DNA of 64,000 nt from Gemmatimonadota bacterium (GCA_029863245.1 JAOTVV010000001.1:310001-374000), one strand, 5' to 3'. Positions 25,103-33,600 are shown, numbered from the stretch's first letter. Made by a program: numbers and translations. Notes: generated from the letters alone by a model not told the origin.

Positions 25103-25948
25103 CTAGGGGAGCACGGCGTGACGAACCGTGGTCTCGATCTGGAGCCGTCGCGATGGGCGACCGCTCGTGCCACCCTCATCGGCGACGACCTCGTACCGGA
25201 CAGCACCCGAGACCACCCCACCCCACCCGGAGGACCAAACCAACGTGCCGTTCACGCGTCCCCCATACACGACGAGGACACCGTCGGCCGCGGTCGCGGA
25301 CTCGGGTTCGATTCGACCTTCGATGGAAAGAAAGGCGAGCGTATCCCGCGCCCGGCCAACCAGGCTATCCACTATCACGGCGCCGCGCGCGAGGAGCACG
25401 GGCCGCTCGGACGCGAGTTCCAGGTCTTCCCCTGGGGTGCCTCCGGGGAGCGTCAGCGACACCGTCCACCGGTCGCCCGTCCGGATCGGTCGATCGGGGA
25501 CCGTGAAGCCTGGGATGCCCACGAGGATCTGGTCGAGGACTCCGCGCTCCACGAGGGACGCGGGACGGATGACCCGACGGACGCGAAGCCGGCGGTCCAG
25601 GGTGAGCTGCACCCACTGACTGTCTCGCGCCGTCACGGCGAACTCCTGCCACGGGGCCGCCGCGTCGCGCCGACGAACACGCACTGAATCCAGAGCGAGA
25701 TGAACGGAGAATTCCTCGTCCGTCGCCGACAGCCCGTATTGACTCACTCCGCCCAGGCGCGCGATCTCACTGGTCGCGGTCGTTCCCCGGACGCGGTCCT
25801 CCAGCGTCACGCGGGTGAAGATCTGGAACAGGCGACGGACGAGTGTCCCCTCGTCCGCTCGGGCCCGCAGATCCAGGGTCTGCTGCGCAGCCACCGCCGC
25901 TGGCCACACGAGCAACACAGCCAGAAGAAGCACCCATCGTCGCGACAT
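25103..25948 (-). CDS. Secreted protein of unknown function (paralogue of the upstream gene)
   Basis: This 281-residue protein has a clear Sec signal (MSRRWVLLLAVLLVWPAAVAAQ) and an all-beta composition. It shares a line of matching positions with its upstream neighbour: an L-D-S motif with a following V-x-x-R, then LDRRLRVRRV, then F-x-x-P near a G-D-R-W block, then VDSLVGRARDTLAFLSIEG, then LVWSSGWGGVVSGAV. The two are therefore tandem paralogues. No enzymatic motif is seen. It starts on the last base of the upstream stop (TGATG) and ends three bases before the Mre11 gene. Its place inside a DNA-repair run is unexplained. Confidence 0.8.
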   Translation of the reverse strand: MSRRWVLLLAVLLVWPAAVAAQQTLDLRARADEGTLVRRLFQIFTRVTLEDRVRGTTATSEIARLGGVSQYGLSATDEEFSVHLALDSVRVRRRDAAAPWQEFAVTARDSQWVQLTLDRRLRVRRVIRPASLVERGVLDQILVGIPGFTVPDRPIRTGDRWTVSLTLPGGTPGEDLELASERPVLLARGAVIVDSLVGRARDTLAFLSIEGRIEPESATAADGVLVVYGGRVNGTLVWSSGWGGVVSGAVRYEVVADEGGTSGRPSRRLQIETTVRHAVLP

Positions 25949-26838
25949 CACTGCACCCGAAACCTCCCCGCGATTTCCGCGGTCGTCGTGAGTACCTCTC
26001 GCTCGTCCTCCGGCGTACCCACGTAGATCCGGAGCCGCACGCGGCGATGCACCGTCCCCGAAACGAACGTGTGCCACGCCGTAGACCAGATGAGCCTCGC
26101 CCCGAACCCGCCATCGATCCTTGCATGACCCTGGGCCATCTCGATGGGAGCCGTGAGGGTCGTGGGGAGAAAGCTGCCCGACACCCGGAGATACGCAAGC
26201 GTATCCACCTCTCGATCGACGATGCTGTCCACCGTGAACGTGGAGCGGGCGATCATCGCGCCTGCCTTCGCGAGCCACCCCGCCGCGGCGGGCTCCGTAT
26301 CGACCCCCACCAGCGCCACCAACGGGTCGATCACGTCCCCAACCCAGCTCTCGCCAACCGCGACCGGCCCCTCCGGGAGCGGGAACTCGAAGCCCGAGGC
26401 GAACGCCCGGAGCCGCCCGAGCACCTGGCCGCCTGCGGTCGTGCCGCCGCTCACGGACTCCAAGCGGAGGCGGTCGTCCACAACGAGGCGCGCCGTCGTT
26501 CTCCCCTCGGGTGCGCGCACCGTTTCCCACGTTCCGCTCCCCGAGCGCACTTGCACCAGGGTGGAGTCGATCGTCACGTCGACCACGGTCCTCCCGTTCT
26601 CGCGTCCGACGGATCGCTGCGTGACGCTCGTGACTTCAATCGCCTCAACCACGCGAACCGTCATGCCCCGAGGGGGCGTCGTCACCGTGCTGGTGGCGCT
26701 GTGACGCCAGAGCGCCTGCACCATGGCACCCGTCGGCGGATCGTACCGCAACTGGATGGCACGTTGCCCATGCGCGTCACGCGCACCGAGCAGCAGCACG
26801 GCGAACACGATCCCCGCTGCCAGAACGCTACGGCGCAT
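25948..26838 (-). CDS. Secreted protein of unknown function (paralogue of the downstream gene)
   Basis: This 296-residue exported protein begins MRRSVLAAGIVFAVLLLGAR with cleavage likely after AHGQ. The beta-rich body carries VDVTIDSTLVQVRSGSGTWE, VVDDRLRLESVSGG, FEFPLPEGPVAVGESWVG, FTVDSIVDREVDTLAYLRVS and LIWSTAWHTFVSGTV, each of which lines up with the downstream protein. The start 26838 is chosen because it gives a proper signal peptide and an 11-base overlap with HerA; the upstream in-frame codons add a basic stretch that would spoil it. It may belong to a large family of lipoprotein-like beta proteins, but I cannot name it. Confidence 0.8.
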   Translation of the reverse strand: MRRSVLAAGIVFAVLLLGARDAHGQRAIQLRYDPPTGAMVQALWRHSATSTVTTPPRGMTVRVVEAIEVTSVTQRSVGRENGRTVVDVTIDSTLVQVRSGSGTWETVRAPEGRTTARLVVDDRLRLESVSGGTTAGGQVLGRLRAFASGFEFPLPEGPVAVGESWVGDVIDPLVALVGVDTEPAAAGWLAKAGAMIARSTFTVDSIVDREVDTLAYLRVSGSFLPTTLTAPIEMAQGHARIDGGFGARLIWSTAWHTFVSGTVHRRVRLRIYVGTPEDEREVLTTTAEIAGRFRVQ

Positions 26839-28768
26839 ACGGATCCTCCACCGACCGGAGCGGCACCCCCTCACGACGGGCCGCGACCCGCTCGCGGGCT
26901 ACCGCCGGCCCGAGGGCCGCCCGAAAATACTCAAAGGGGTCGTCTGGTCTGGCGCGTTTGGTGGCCAGCAGTGTACGCCGCACATCGGCGTCCCGGCGAC
27001 CGGCGATCAAGTCACGGACCCGGCCCGCCGGGATCCGCCGATCCATCGCCGTGAGCTGCCGCACCACGGCCTCCTCGAACGACACATCAGATGAAGGCGG
27101 GAATCGCTTGGTGCCCGTGGGACCGCTCATCACCGCCGGACGCGGAAAACGCACGAATACGGGTTGCGTGAAGTGCGGATGCCGCACCATCAGCTCGCCC
27201 TTCGGTAGCGTCGCCAGCTTGATCTTCGTGGCCGGCGACAGGACCTGATACCCGGGTGTGGCCAGCTCGTCCATGTCCATGCGGCCGAAGAGTACGGTGC
27301 CCGCATTGCCGACGACCCGCCGGTGGACCTGCGATCGGAACTGCTGCGCGGCAAACAACACGAGTCCCAGGTAGCGTCCCCGTTCCGAGATGTCGAGCAG
27401 CATCTTCCGTACGTACGTGTCCTGACCATCTCCCGGAGCGTACTTGTTGAGCTCGTCGACGAACACGATGACGTGGTCCACGCCAAGCGCCCGGCGCTCG
27501 AGATGCTCGCGGAGGGTGGAGACCACACGCGTAAAGACCAGATCCTGCGCCACTTGGTCCATTCCGGCGACGTCGAGCACATAGACCGTCCGATCCTCGA
27601 ACTCGCCGAACGGCAAATCGCTCACCGAACCGTCGTCGGTCACGAGTCCCTTGCATCGGGTGGAGATGTTGAGGAGACGATTGCGAACCTTGCGAATAGT
27701 GGCGATGTGATGGGTCCGCCAGATATCGGAGCGCCCCGCTTGCTCCAGACCGTCGAAGATGGCGCGAAACAGCCGATCCAGATCGGCGAAGCTCTGGACG
27801 CGGTGGGTTGTGCCCCACTCGTCGCGAAATTCCTTCTCGACCACCCGGTCGACGAGGAAGTCCAGGAACCCGTCGGCCTTGGCATCGATGTCGTCGCGGT
27901 TGAGCAGCACCTCGTGAAAGCCCAGGACTTCCCGGAGTCCCCAAACCAGCGGCTGCACGTCGGCCACGAGGTCCGGATGCGAGCGCAGGGTGTTGAGGTT
28001 GACCCCGTCGGCCCTAAACGGCGCCAAATACCGCACCCGGTCGAACGGACGCGGATCGATGCCCAAGACCGCATACAGCTCGCGGTCAGCATCGGTCAGC
28101 TCTCCCGGCTGATCGAGGAAGCAGAGATCGGGGCCCTTGACGTTGAAGCACACTGCCGCCACCGATCCCTTGTGTGCCGGTAGCCGCTGGAAGATGCTCG
28201 CCAGCAGGAACTCGACCGCGCTCGTCTTCGTGGCGAGTCCCGAGACGCCCGAGATGTTGAGGTGCGCCGACTCGGGCCCGAGCAGGAAATCGGCATCCAT
28301 GCACACCGGCGCCGACAGGCCGCCGGCCCGGTACACGCCGATCGGAATGCCCGTGGGCCGTTCACCCCTCACGTAGGCGTCCATACGGAGTGCGACCTCG
28401 ACGTCCTCCTTGGTTGCCAGTCGGACGTCTGCCAGTGGAACCGGCTGGACGGGCTCCTCCGGATCCTGGCGGAGCACGGCCGCCGTCCACAACCGGACTT
28501 CCGTACGACGCGTAGGGGCGCGGTCGCCGGCCGGATCGCCTTGGGCCACGACCACCTCGTGCAGCGGCGAGGCCAAGTCGGAATAGCCCTTCCCATCGAC
28601 GACGACGGCATAGACGGAGCGGCCCGCCCCGTCGTCCACGCGTACGATGGCCCCGATGCCGATCGGGGTGTCGATCGCGCTCCAGAAGAAGAACTGGTGG
28701 GTGCCGGCCGGGAGCGTCTCCGTCGCCACGACCCGACCGACTGGCGCGTTTCCACTCGTCTGACTCAC
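26828..28768 (-). CDS. HerA-like DNA-translocating ATPase
   Basis: This 646-residue FtsK/HerA-superfamily ATPase has an N-terminal HAS-type barrel (IGIGAIVRVDDGAGRSVYAVV). Walker A is GVSGLATKTS (174-183) with the unusual ATKT in place of GxGKT, and Walker B is VIVFVDELNKYAP (433-445). A C-terminal helical part contains the arginine-finger-type stretch (FRSQVHRRVVGNAGTVLFGR). HerA hexamers translocate on DNA with NurA to resect ends. GTG 28768 is used: GCAGGAGG lies six bases upstream and the codon overlaps the NurA stop as GTGA. The same overlap links it to NurA translationally. Confidence 0.92.
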   Translation of the reverse strand: MSQTSGNAPVGRVVATETLPAGTHQFFFWSAIDTPIGIGAIVRVDDGAGRSVYAVVVDGKGYSDLASPLHEVVVAQGDPAGDRAPTRRTEVRLWTAAVLRQDPEEPVQPVPLADVRLATKEDVEVALRMDAYVRGERPTGIPIGVYRAGGLSAPVCMDADFLLGPESAHLNISGVSGLATKTSAVEFLLASIFQRLPAHKGSVAAVCFNVKGPDLCFLDQPGELTDADRELYAVLGIDPRPFDRVRYLAPFRADGVNLNTLRSHPDLVADVQPLVWGLREVLGFHEVLLNRDDIDAKADGFLDFLVDRVVEKEFRDEWGTTHRVQSFADLDRLFRAIFDGLEQAGRSDIWRTHHIATIRKVRNRLLNISTRCKGLVTDDGSVSDLPFGEFEDRTVYVLDVAGMDQVAQDLVFTRVVSTLREHLERRALGVDHVIVFVDELNKYAPGDGQDTYVRKMLLDISERGRYLGLVLFAAQQFRSQVHRRVVGNAGTVLFGRMDMDELATPGYQVLSPATKIKLATLPKGELMVRHPHFTQPVFVRFPRPAVMSGPTGTKRFPPSSDVSFEEAVVRQLTAMDRRIPAGRVRDLIAGRRDADVRRTLLATKRARPDDPFEYFRAALGPAVARERVAARREGVPLRSVEDPYAP

Positions 28769-29649
28769 CACCAGCCTCCTGCGAGGGCGCGCAAATACGT
28801 CTCCACCTGCTGAATCGGATACACGAGTCGATCCCATCGGCTGTCAGGCGCCGACAGCGGGGCCCGCTCGGACAGCAACCACCGGCTCACGCTCGTCGCC
28901 TCATCCACGCCGTCTGGAGTCGGCGGTCGCTCGATGCGGACGAGGCCGTGAAGCAACTCGTGGTCCTCCCACGGCCAGAGTCGAAGATACCACGTGTAGA
29001 CCGTGGCCCGCTGCCCGGCCGTTCGCGCAAACACGCTCGTCCGGTGGCCCGCCGGCAGGGTGAGGGCCACCTCGAGATCCGGACCGTCGAGGAACTGGGT
29101 CTCGTGACTCTTCACAAGGCCGAGGATCCGCGTCGCGCCATCGCCGCTCAGATCGTCGATCCCCGCGAGGGATCCGTCCACCACCAGCCAGGTCTCCGGG
29201 TCGGCGACGAGGGTACGCCGTGTGACGTCGATCTCGATGCGCTCTCGCCGATGTTCGACCACCTTGGCTGCGAGTTGCACGTCGAGAATGGGGTGCGATC
29301 GCTCGGCGCCCATGCAGTCGAGCAGTCGAAGACCGGATCGTTCGAGGGCCGTTCGCTGGTCTGCCGTGAGCCGACGCAGGGGCGCCACGATGAATTCCTG
29401 GGCCCCGGAATCGATGACCCGGAGTTCCCCCCGCTCCCGGCGCAGCGCCGCCGCCGCGACATAGCCCCGAACGATCGGCACCAGCCCAATCCGGCCTTCG
29501 ACCGCGTAGCGCTGAATGCCGTCGATGAAGGCCATGGGCTCCGGGGCTGGCATCGCGCCGCCGACATCGATCGCCCTCACCGGTCGGCCCTCGACATAGT
29601 CGGCGCTGCCGAACGGCGCGCCCAACGGTGGCGGGGCGTGCGTGAGCAT
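28765..29649 (-). CDS. nurA: NurA-like nuclease
   Basis: This 294-residue protein matches NurA. The first acidic motif is AFIDGIQR (Asp43), the second is TWLVVDGSLAG (Asp158), and ILGLVKSHETQFL (about 175-187) is the block seen after it in NurA. The C-terminal VYPIQQVETYLRA is also typical. NurA is an Mn-dependent 5' nuclease that works with HerA, here encoded immediately downstream with a 4-base overlap. The frame is open upstream of ATG 29649 for 26 codons (ending LTDSPRRRLIAALQQAGG in reading order). A CTG at 29721 is preceded by AAGGTGAG, so a longer protein is possible. Confidence is high for family, moderate for the start. Confidence 0.87.
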   Translation of the reverse strand: MLTHAPPPLGAPFGSADYVEGRPVRAIDVGGAMPAPEPMAFIDGIQRYAVEGRIGLVPIVRGYVAAAALRRERGELRVIDSGAQEFIVAPLRRLTADQRTALERSGLRLLDCMGAERSHPILDVQLAAKVVEHRRERIEIDVTRRTLVADPETWLVVDGSLAGIDDLSGDGATRILGLVKSHETQFLDGPDLEVALTLPAGHRTSVFARTAGQRATVYTWYLRLWPWEDHELLHGLVRIERPPTPDGVDEATSVSRWLLSERAPLSAPDSRWDRLVYPIQQVETYLRALAGGWW

Positions 29650-29823
29650 TGCCCCCGCACCGACCGTCCCACCGGCCTGCTGCAGCGCTGCGATCAGTCG
29701 ACGGCGTGGCGAGTCCGTCAGACGCTCACCTTATCGACGGACGGAGAACAAGTCACGGATCGGTGCCGTCGCCCCCCTCGGTACACCCATCGCCCCGCCA
29801 GCAGAAAGATCGAGGGACAGGCA

Positions 29824-30339
29824 TCACACCTCTCTCTCTTGGGGAAACGGTGGAACGGACAGCAGCCAGAACCCGGCGGGCTCCCCGCGCTCGTCCACAT
29901 CGAGGAGGAGCTTGTCGGCGAGCGCCACGCCACGTGTGGGTCGCCGACCCCCGATCCCCACGTGGATGGTAGACTCGTCGGATGTCGCTTCCGCCCACAA
30001 CACCGCATCGACCTCCAGAACGGCGATCCCTGGCTGCGACGGGCGCGCTGGGACGACGAAGCGCCCCCGCTCGTCGGTAGCAGGCGGGCTGAGGTCTACC
30101 CGGGTCATCTCAGGCCAGACGACCACTTCCAGACCCTGCATCACCCCACTCACGAAATCGAGCGTCACAATGGCACCTTGGGCGTCCTCCAGCTCGATCG
30201 AGCCGGTCAGTCCTCTGGTGCTCTTGACGTCGAGATGGCAAGACAGGATCTCGGTCTCGGCGTCCCACGCATACGTGAGCGCCGGAAGATCACCGTCGAG
30301 CGGCTCGACTCTGCCGCTGAAAAGACTCGCCTCGGTCAT
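29824..30339 (-). CDS. Hypothetical beta-rich protein, 171 residues
   Basis: From ATG 30339 the protein runs MTEASLFSGRVEPLDGDLPA to LLSVPPFPQEREV. It contains the pattern YAWDAETEILSCHLDV followed by GAIVTLDFVSGVMQGLEVVVWP, reminiscent of the small DUF2283-type beta proteins but not decisive. No signal peptide and no catalytic motif are seen. It overlaps the end of the aminotransferase-like gene by 4 bases (ATGA), so it is co-translated with it. Whether it belongs with that gene or with NurA downstream is unclear. Confidence 0.7.
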   Translation of the reverse strand: MTEASLFSGRVEPLDGDLPALTYAWDAETEILSCHLDVKSTRGLTGSIELEDAQGAIVTLDFVSGVMQGLEVVVWPEMTRVDLSPPATDERGRFVVPARPSQPGIAVLEVDAVLWAEATSDESTIHVGIGGRRPTRGVALADKLLLDVDERGEPAGFWLLSVPPFPQEREV

Positions 30340-31565
30340 GACACGTCGCCTCCCGTAAGAGACCGCACGAAGGTGGCCAGGCCTTCCAGCCCCCGTTCGA
30401 TATCGCGACGGCTGGCGGCATAGTTGAGCCGCACCCATCGCTCGTCGCCAAACGTGCCGCCATGGGCGAGCGCGACACCGTGTTCTTCCACCAGCCGTTC
30501 GCAAAAGGACCGGGCCGATGTAATCGACCCACTGAAGAAGCCGTCCACGCGGAAGAAGAAGTAGTACGCTCCGAGCGGCTCGATGAACTCGACACCGGGG
30601 AGCTCGCGGCGAAAGTACGCCACCACGGCATCACGGTGCTCGCGCAGCGTGTCGAGCCACTGGGCCAGATCGTGGTCGGCGCGGTCGCTCGAGAGCGCCG
30701 CCGCCGCGCCACGCTGTGCCGGCCAGGGCACCGCCCCCATCGCGTGCTCCTGCACCCGGCCCATCGCGCGGCTGACCTCCGGCGGTGCCAAGGCCACCGC
30801 GATCTGCCAGCCCGCCAGCCCGTGGGAGGCGTCCAGTCCCGTGACCACGACCGCCCGCTGCAGCAACTCATCGGGCAGATCGAGGGCCGATGGGGCGGGA
30901 CCGGATCCGTAGTGCACACGGCGGTACGTCTCATCGCACACGATCCAGAGATTGCGCTCCAGTGCCCATTCAAACAGCGTCTTCAGCTCCGAGCGGGTAT
31001 ACACGGCGCCAGTCGGATTCACTGGCGTCGAGAGCACGAGTCCCGCGGTTCGGGCGTCACTCCGCGCGCCGAGATCCTGCGCACTCACCTTGAGGCTCCA
31101 CTCGAGGTCGCCCTGAATCGCAACCGGCGAGGCTCGCGCGAGCCGGACGAGACCTTCGAACGCAGGCCACCCAGGCTTGGGAAGCAGAACGTGATCACCG
31201 TGTTCGAACAGGGAGAAGAACGCGGTGAAGCATGCGTGTCGCGCGCCGGCCGACACCACGACGTGGTCGGCGTTCACGGGCCGACCTCCGGACAGCAGCG
31301 ACAGGTACCGCGCCGCGGCAGCCCGTAACTCCAGCCCGCCGGCGGCCGACGTCGACCCATGCCCGTCGCGAAGCGTCTTCAGCGCCGCCTCGAGCGAGCC
31401 GCGCGGAGGGTCAATCGCCGGCTCCTCCCGAGCGAGGTCCGCAACGAGAGCGCCAGCAACGCGTCGACGCTCCACCTCGCGATCGAGAGACCCGTGTGCG
31501 TCAGACGCGAGGTGCGCGAGGTTCCGCGACAAGCGGACGCTCGGGGAATCGGACTCGGGTGTCAT
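30336..31565 (-). CDS. Class I/II aminotransferase-fold protein lacking the catalytic lysine
   Basis: The fold is clear: GLELRAAAARYLS near residue 80, KPGWPAFEGLV at 130, TPVNPTGAVYT at 180, CDETYRRVHYG at 210 with the pyridine-N Asp211 and Tyr214, and WVRLNYAAS near 379 with the carboxylate Arg. Where functional members have S-[KR]-x-x-G-x-x-G-x-R, this protein reads LDASHGLAGWQIAV. The Schiff-base Lys position is Ala246 and the phosphate Arg is Gln254. I checked the codons on the minus strand and no frameshift is needed. It is 409 residues with a normal start overlapped by 4 bases with the DmpA-type gene. I infer a PLP-independent pseudoenzyme or regulator. Confidence 0.85.
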   Translation of the reverse strand: MTPESDSPSVRLSRNLAHLASDAHGSLDREVERRRVAGALVADLAREEPAIDPPRGSLEAALKTLRDGHGSTSAAGGLELRAAAARYLSLLSGGRPVNADHVVVSAGARHACFTAFFSLFEHGDHVLLPKPGWPAFEGLVRLARASPVAIQGDLEWSLKVSAQDLGARSDARTAGLVLSTPVNPTGAVYTRSELKTLFEWALERNLWIVCDETYRRVHYGSGPAPSALDLPDELLQRAVVVTGLDASHGLAGWQIAVALAPPEVSRAMGRVQEHAMGAVPWPAQRGAAAALSSDRADHDLAQWLDTLREHRDAVVAYFRRELPGVEFIEPLGAYYFFFRVDGFFSGSITSARSFCERLVEEHGVALAHGGTFGDERWVRLNYAASRRDIERGLEGLATFVRSLTGGDVS

Positions 31566-32740
31566 CGTTCCACGATACCGTGACGCTTGAGAATCTCCAG
31601 CGTGGCATCGATGGGCAGCGCCTCGCCGACGCCGCGATGGCCGCGGACGGTGGTGGCGTAGAGCAAGGAGTTGTAGATCGCCTCCTCGGTGGCCTCCAGT
31701 GCGGCCAGGAACAGCGGACTCATCTGGTCATTCGGCACCTCCGTCGCCTCGCGCGCCGCCGCCACCCGCACCGTGCTGAACGCAATGACGTAGTCGCCGG
31801 ACCCGTTCGTCATCGCGCTCCCGGTCCGGGCCAGCCCTGCCAGCGCTCGCCGCGCCAACCGCTCCAAGTTGCGGTGCGAGAGGGGCGCGTCGGTCGCCAG
31901 CACGATCATGATGGACCCGTCCGCTCGATCCTCGGTGGAGGGGTCGACGCCGCTGTCGCCCCGTATACCGTCGGGTGCGGCTTCGAGCCTGTCCCGGAGA
32001 TAGTACCGTCCCATCTCCCGCCCGACCGGCGCGCCGGCGATGCTGAGCATCCCGCCGAAATTGCTCTGCACCAGCGCGCCAACCGTCCACCCACCCATCG
32101 CGGGTGAGAGCATCCGACTCGCGGTACCGATCCCACCCTTCCAGCCGAACGCCATCGTGCCCCGTCCGGCCCCAACGCTCCCCTGCGCCACGGGACCCCC
32201 ACGGGCACCACGGATCGCCTCGAGCACGTGATGCTCCTCGATCGGTCGGCGCCGGATGTCGTTGAGGAACCCGTCGTTCGTTTCGCCCACTACGGGGTTT
32301 GCCGACCGCACCGATTCGTTGCCTGGAAGCTCGAGCAAGTAGGTGAGGACGGCATCCGCTGCCCGCGGCACGCAGAGGGTGCAGGTGAGCACCACAGGAG
32401 ACTCCAGCTCCCCGAGCTCCTGCACCTGGGTGAACCCGGCCAACTTGCCGAAGCCGTTGCCGACCACCACCGCTGCCGGAACCTTGTCACGGAAGACGTT
32501 GCCCCCGTGCGGCAGCACTGCCGTCACCCCGGTGTTGATGGAATCACCCAGCGCGAGCGTCACGTGGCCCACGCGGACCCCTGCCACGTCGGTGATCGCA
32601 TTGAGGGCGCCCGTGGGGAGGATCCCCGGTTGAACACCGAGCGAGCGAATCCCAACCCGCTCCTGCGCGTCAGCCGGCATCGCGAGCGCCAACCCAGCAG
32701 CCAGCCAACCGACAATGAACCTCGAACCAGATCGTGTCAC
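31562..32740 (-). CDS. P1-family (DmpA/S58) aminopeptidase, secreted
   Basis: This 392-residue protein has a Sec signal (FIVGWLAAGLALAMPADA) and the DmpA fold. NAITDVAGVRVGHVT is the N-terminal family block, GSVGAGRGTMAFGWKGGIG follows in the middle, and TVGALVQSNFGG contains the expected nucleophile Ser226 at the autoproteolytic site. The C-terminal NSLLYATTVRGH closes the fold. The family cleaves N-terminal amino acids from peptides or beta-peptides after self-cleavage into two chains. It lies 23 bases after the selenoprotein gene and overlaps the aminotransferase-like gene by 4 bases, so they form an operon. Confidence 0.9.
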   Translation of the reverse strand: MTRSGSRFIVGWLAAGLALAMPADAQERVGIRSLGVQPGILPTGALNAITDVAGVRVGHVTLALGDSINTGVTAVLPHGGNVFRDKVPAAVVVGNGFGKLAGFTQVQELGELESPVVLTCTLCVPRAADAVLTYLLELPGNESVRSANPVVGETNDGFLNDIRRRPIEEHHVLEAIRGARGGPVAQGSVGAGRGTMAFGWKGGIGTASRMLSPAMGGWTVGALVQSNFGGMLSIAGAPVGREMGRYYLRDRLEAAPDGIRGDSGVDPSTEDRADGSIMIVLATDAPLSHRNLERLARRALAGLARTGSAMTNGSGDYVIAFSTVRVAAAREATEVPNDQMSPLFLAALEATEEAIYNSLLYATTVRGHRGVGEALPIDATLEILKRHGIVER

Positions 32741-32763
32741 CGTTCCACTCCTCGGGCGTCACG

Positions 32764-33600
32764 CTAGGCATCAACGGGGGACGGTGGTTGCGTCGCCATC
32801 CCGACCGGCGCCGGATAGGTCCCCCGCTTCCAGCGAAAAGGGAGCTCGAGCAGTCCGCCCGGCTCCGCGATACGGGTCACCGCACCCAACGTGGCTCGCA
32901 GCACCGCCTGCTGCTGTGCCGCGTTCCCGGGCTCACCCACCACCTGACCCAACCGAAACGGCACGAACACGTTCCGCGGCGCCGGCGTGCCCTCGATCAT
33001 GCTGCGCACCACTCCCAGCGACACCGTGGGCATCCCACGCGCTTCCAGGATCCGCGCAACCAGTCCGACCGACCGGTGGCACGTCGTTCACCCCGGCACC
33101 GTCAGCACCAGGCCCACACCATCCATCGCAAACACCTTCCCAATCTCAGCGGCACTCCGATCGAGTAGCCGTTCGAGCTGAGGTCCCGACACGTGGCCCA
33201 TGAGGCCCACGTGCCGTGGCGCGACGGAACCGATCTCCCGCGCGGCGACGAGTTCCCGAAGACGGTCGATCGGAAACACACAGTTCACGTCCTCGTCGGC
33301 GGCCCGGTGATCGTAGTAGTCGTGCGTGATGCGGAGCGCCCCGGCCGCGGCGTCCCCGGGGATGATCCGAAACGACCCGTCGCCCTCCGGGTCCTGCATG
33401 TCGAACGGAGGATCGTGTGCCAAGTGCACGCCGCCCGCCGTGACGATGCCGACCCGCGAGGCCGACAGCAACGTGGCGAGCCGCGCCAGCGGCGGGAGTG
33501 GCACCTCCCCGACAGTGCCCGATCGGCGGCCATAGCGTTCGGACAGGCTTGGAACCCGGGCATAGACGCGGGACATCAGCTGATTCCACCAGCGCGTCAT
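32764..33600 (-). CDS. Selenoprotein of the glycine/betaine/D-proline reductase selenoprotein-B-like family (in-frame TGA as Sec)
   Basis: Two frames that look like separate ORFs (33600-33088 and 33033-32764) are one gene: the intervening TGA at 33090-33088 is in frame and both sides match one family. Reading through gives VLTVPG, then Sec171, then TTCHRSVGLVARILEARGMP, that is U-x-x-C-H-x-S-V-G. In relatives I recall, the same place holds C-x-x-C-H-x-(S/T)-V-G. The C-terminal NVFVPFRLGQVVGEPGNAAQ is also a family block. A SECIS-like hairpin begins 10 bases after the TGA. Total length is 278 residues with Sec. The family contains thiol/selenol oxidoreductase-type proteins; the substrate here is unknown. 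It heads the minus-strand run with DmpA-type peptidase 23 bases downstream. No selenocysteine genes are in this window. Confidence 0.85.
33054..33082 (-). promoter_or_regulatory. SECIS-like hairpin after the in-frame TGA
   Basis: Downstream of TGA (33090-33088), ACCGGTC (33077-33071) pairs with GACTGGT (33065-33059), including one G-U pair, and leaves the 5-base loop GGTCG. After one mismatch, GTGC (33082-33079) pairs with GCGC (33057-33054). The loop GGU begins 17 bases after TGA; in E. coli fdhF the loop GGUCU begins at a comparable distance. This is the structure bacterial SelB recognises to recode UGA. The same bases encode TTCHRSVGLVA, so the structure overlaps conserved protein sequence. 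Confidence 0.75.
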
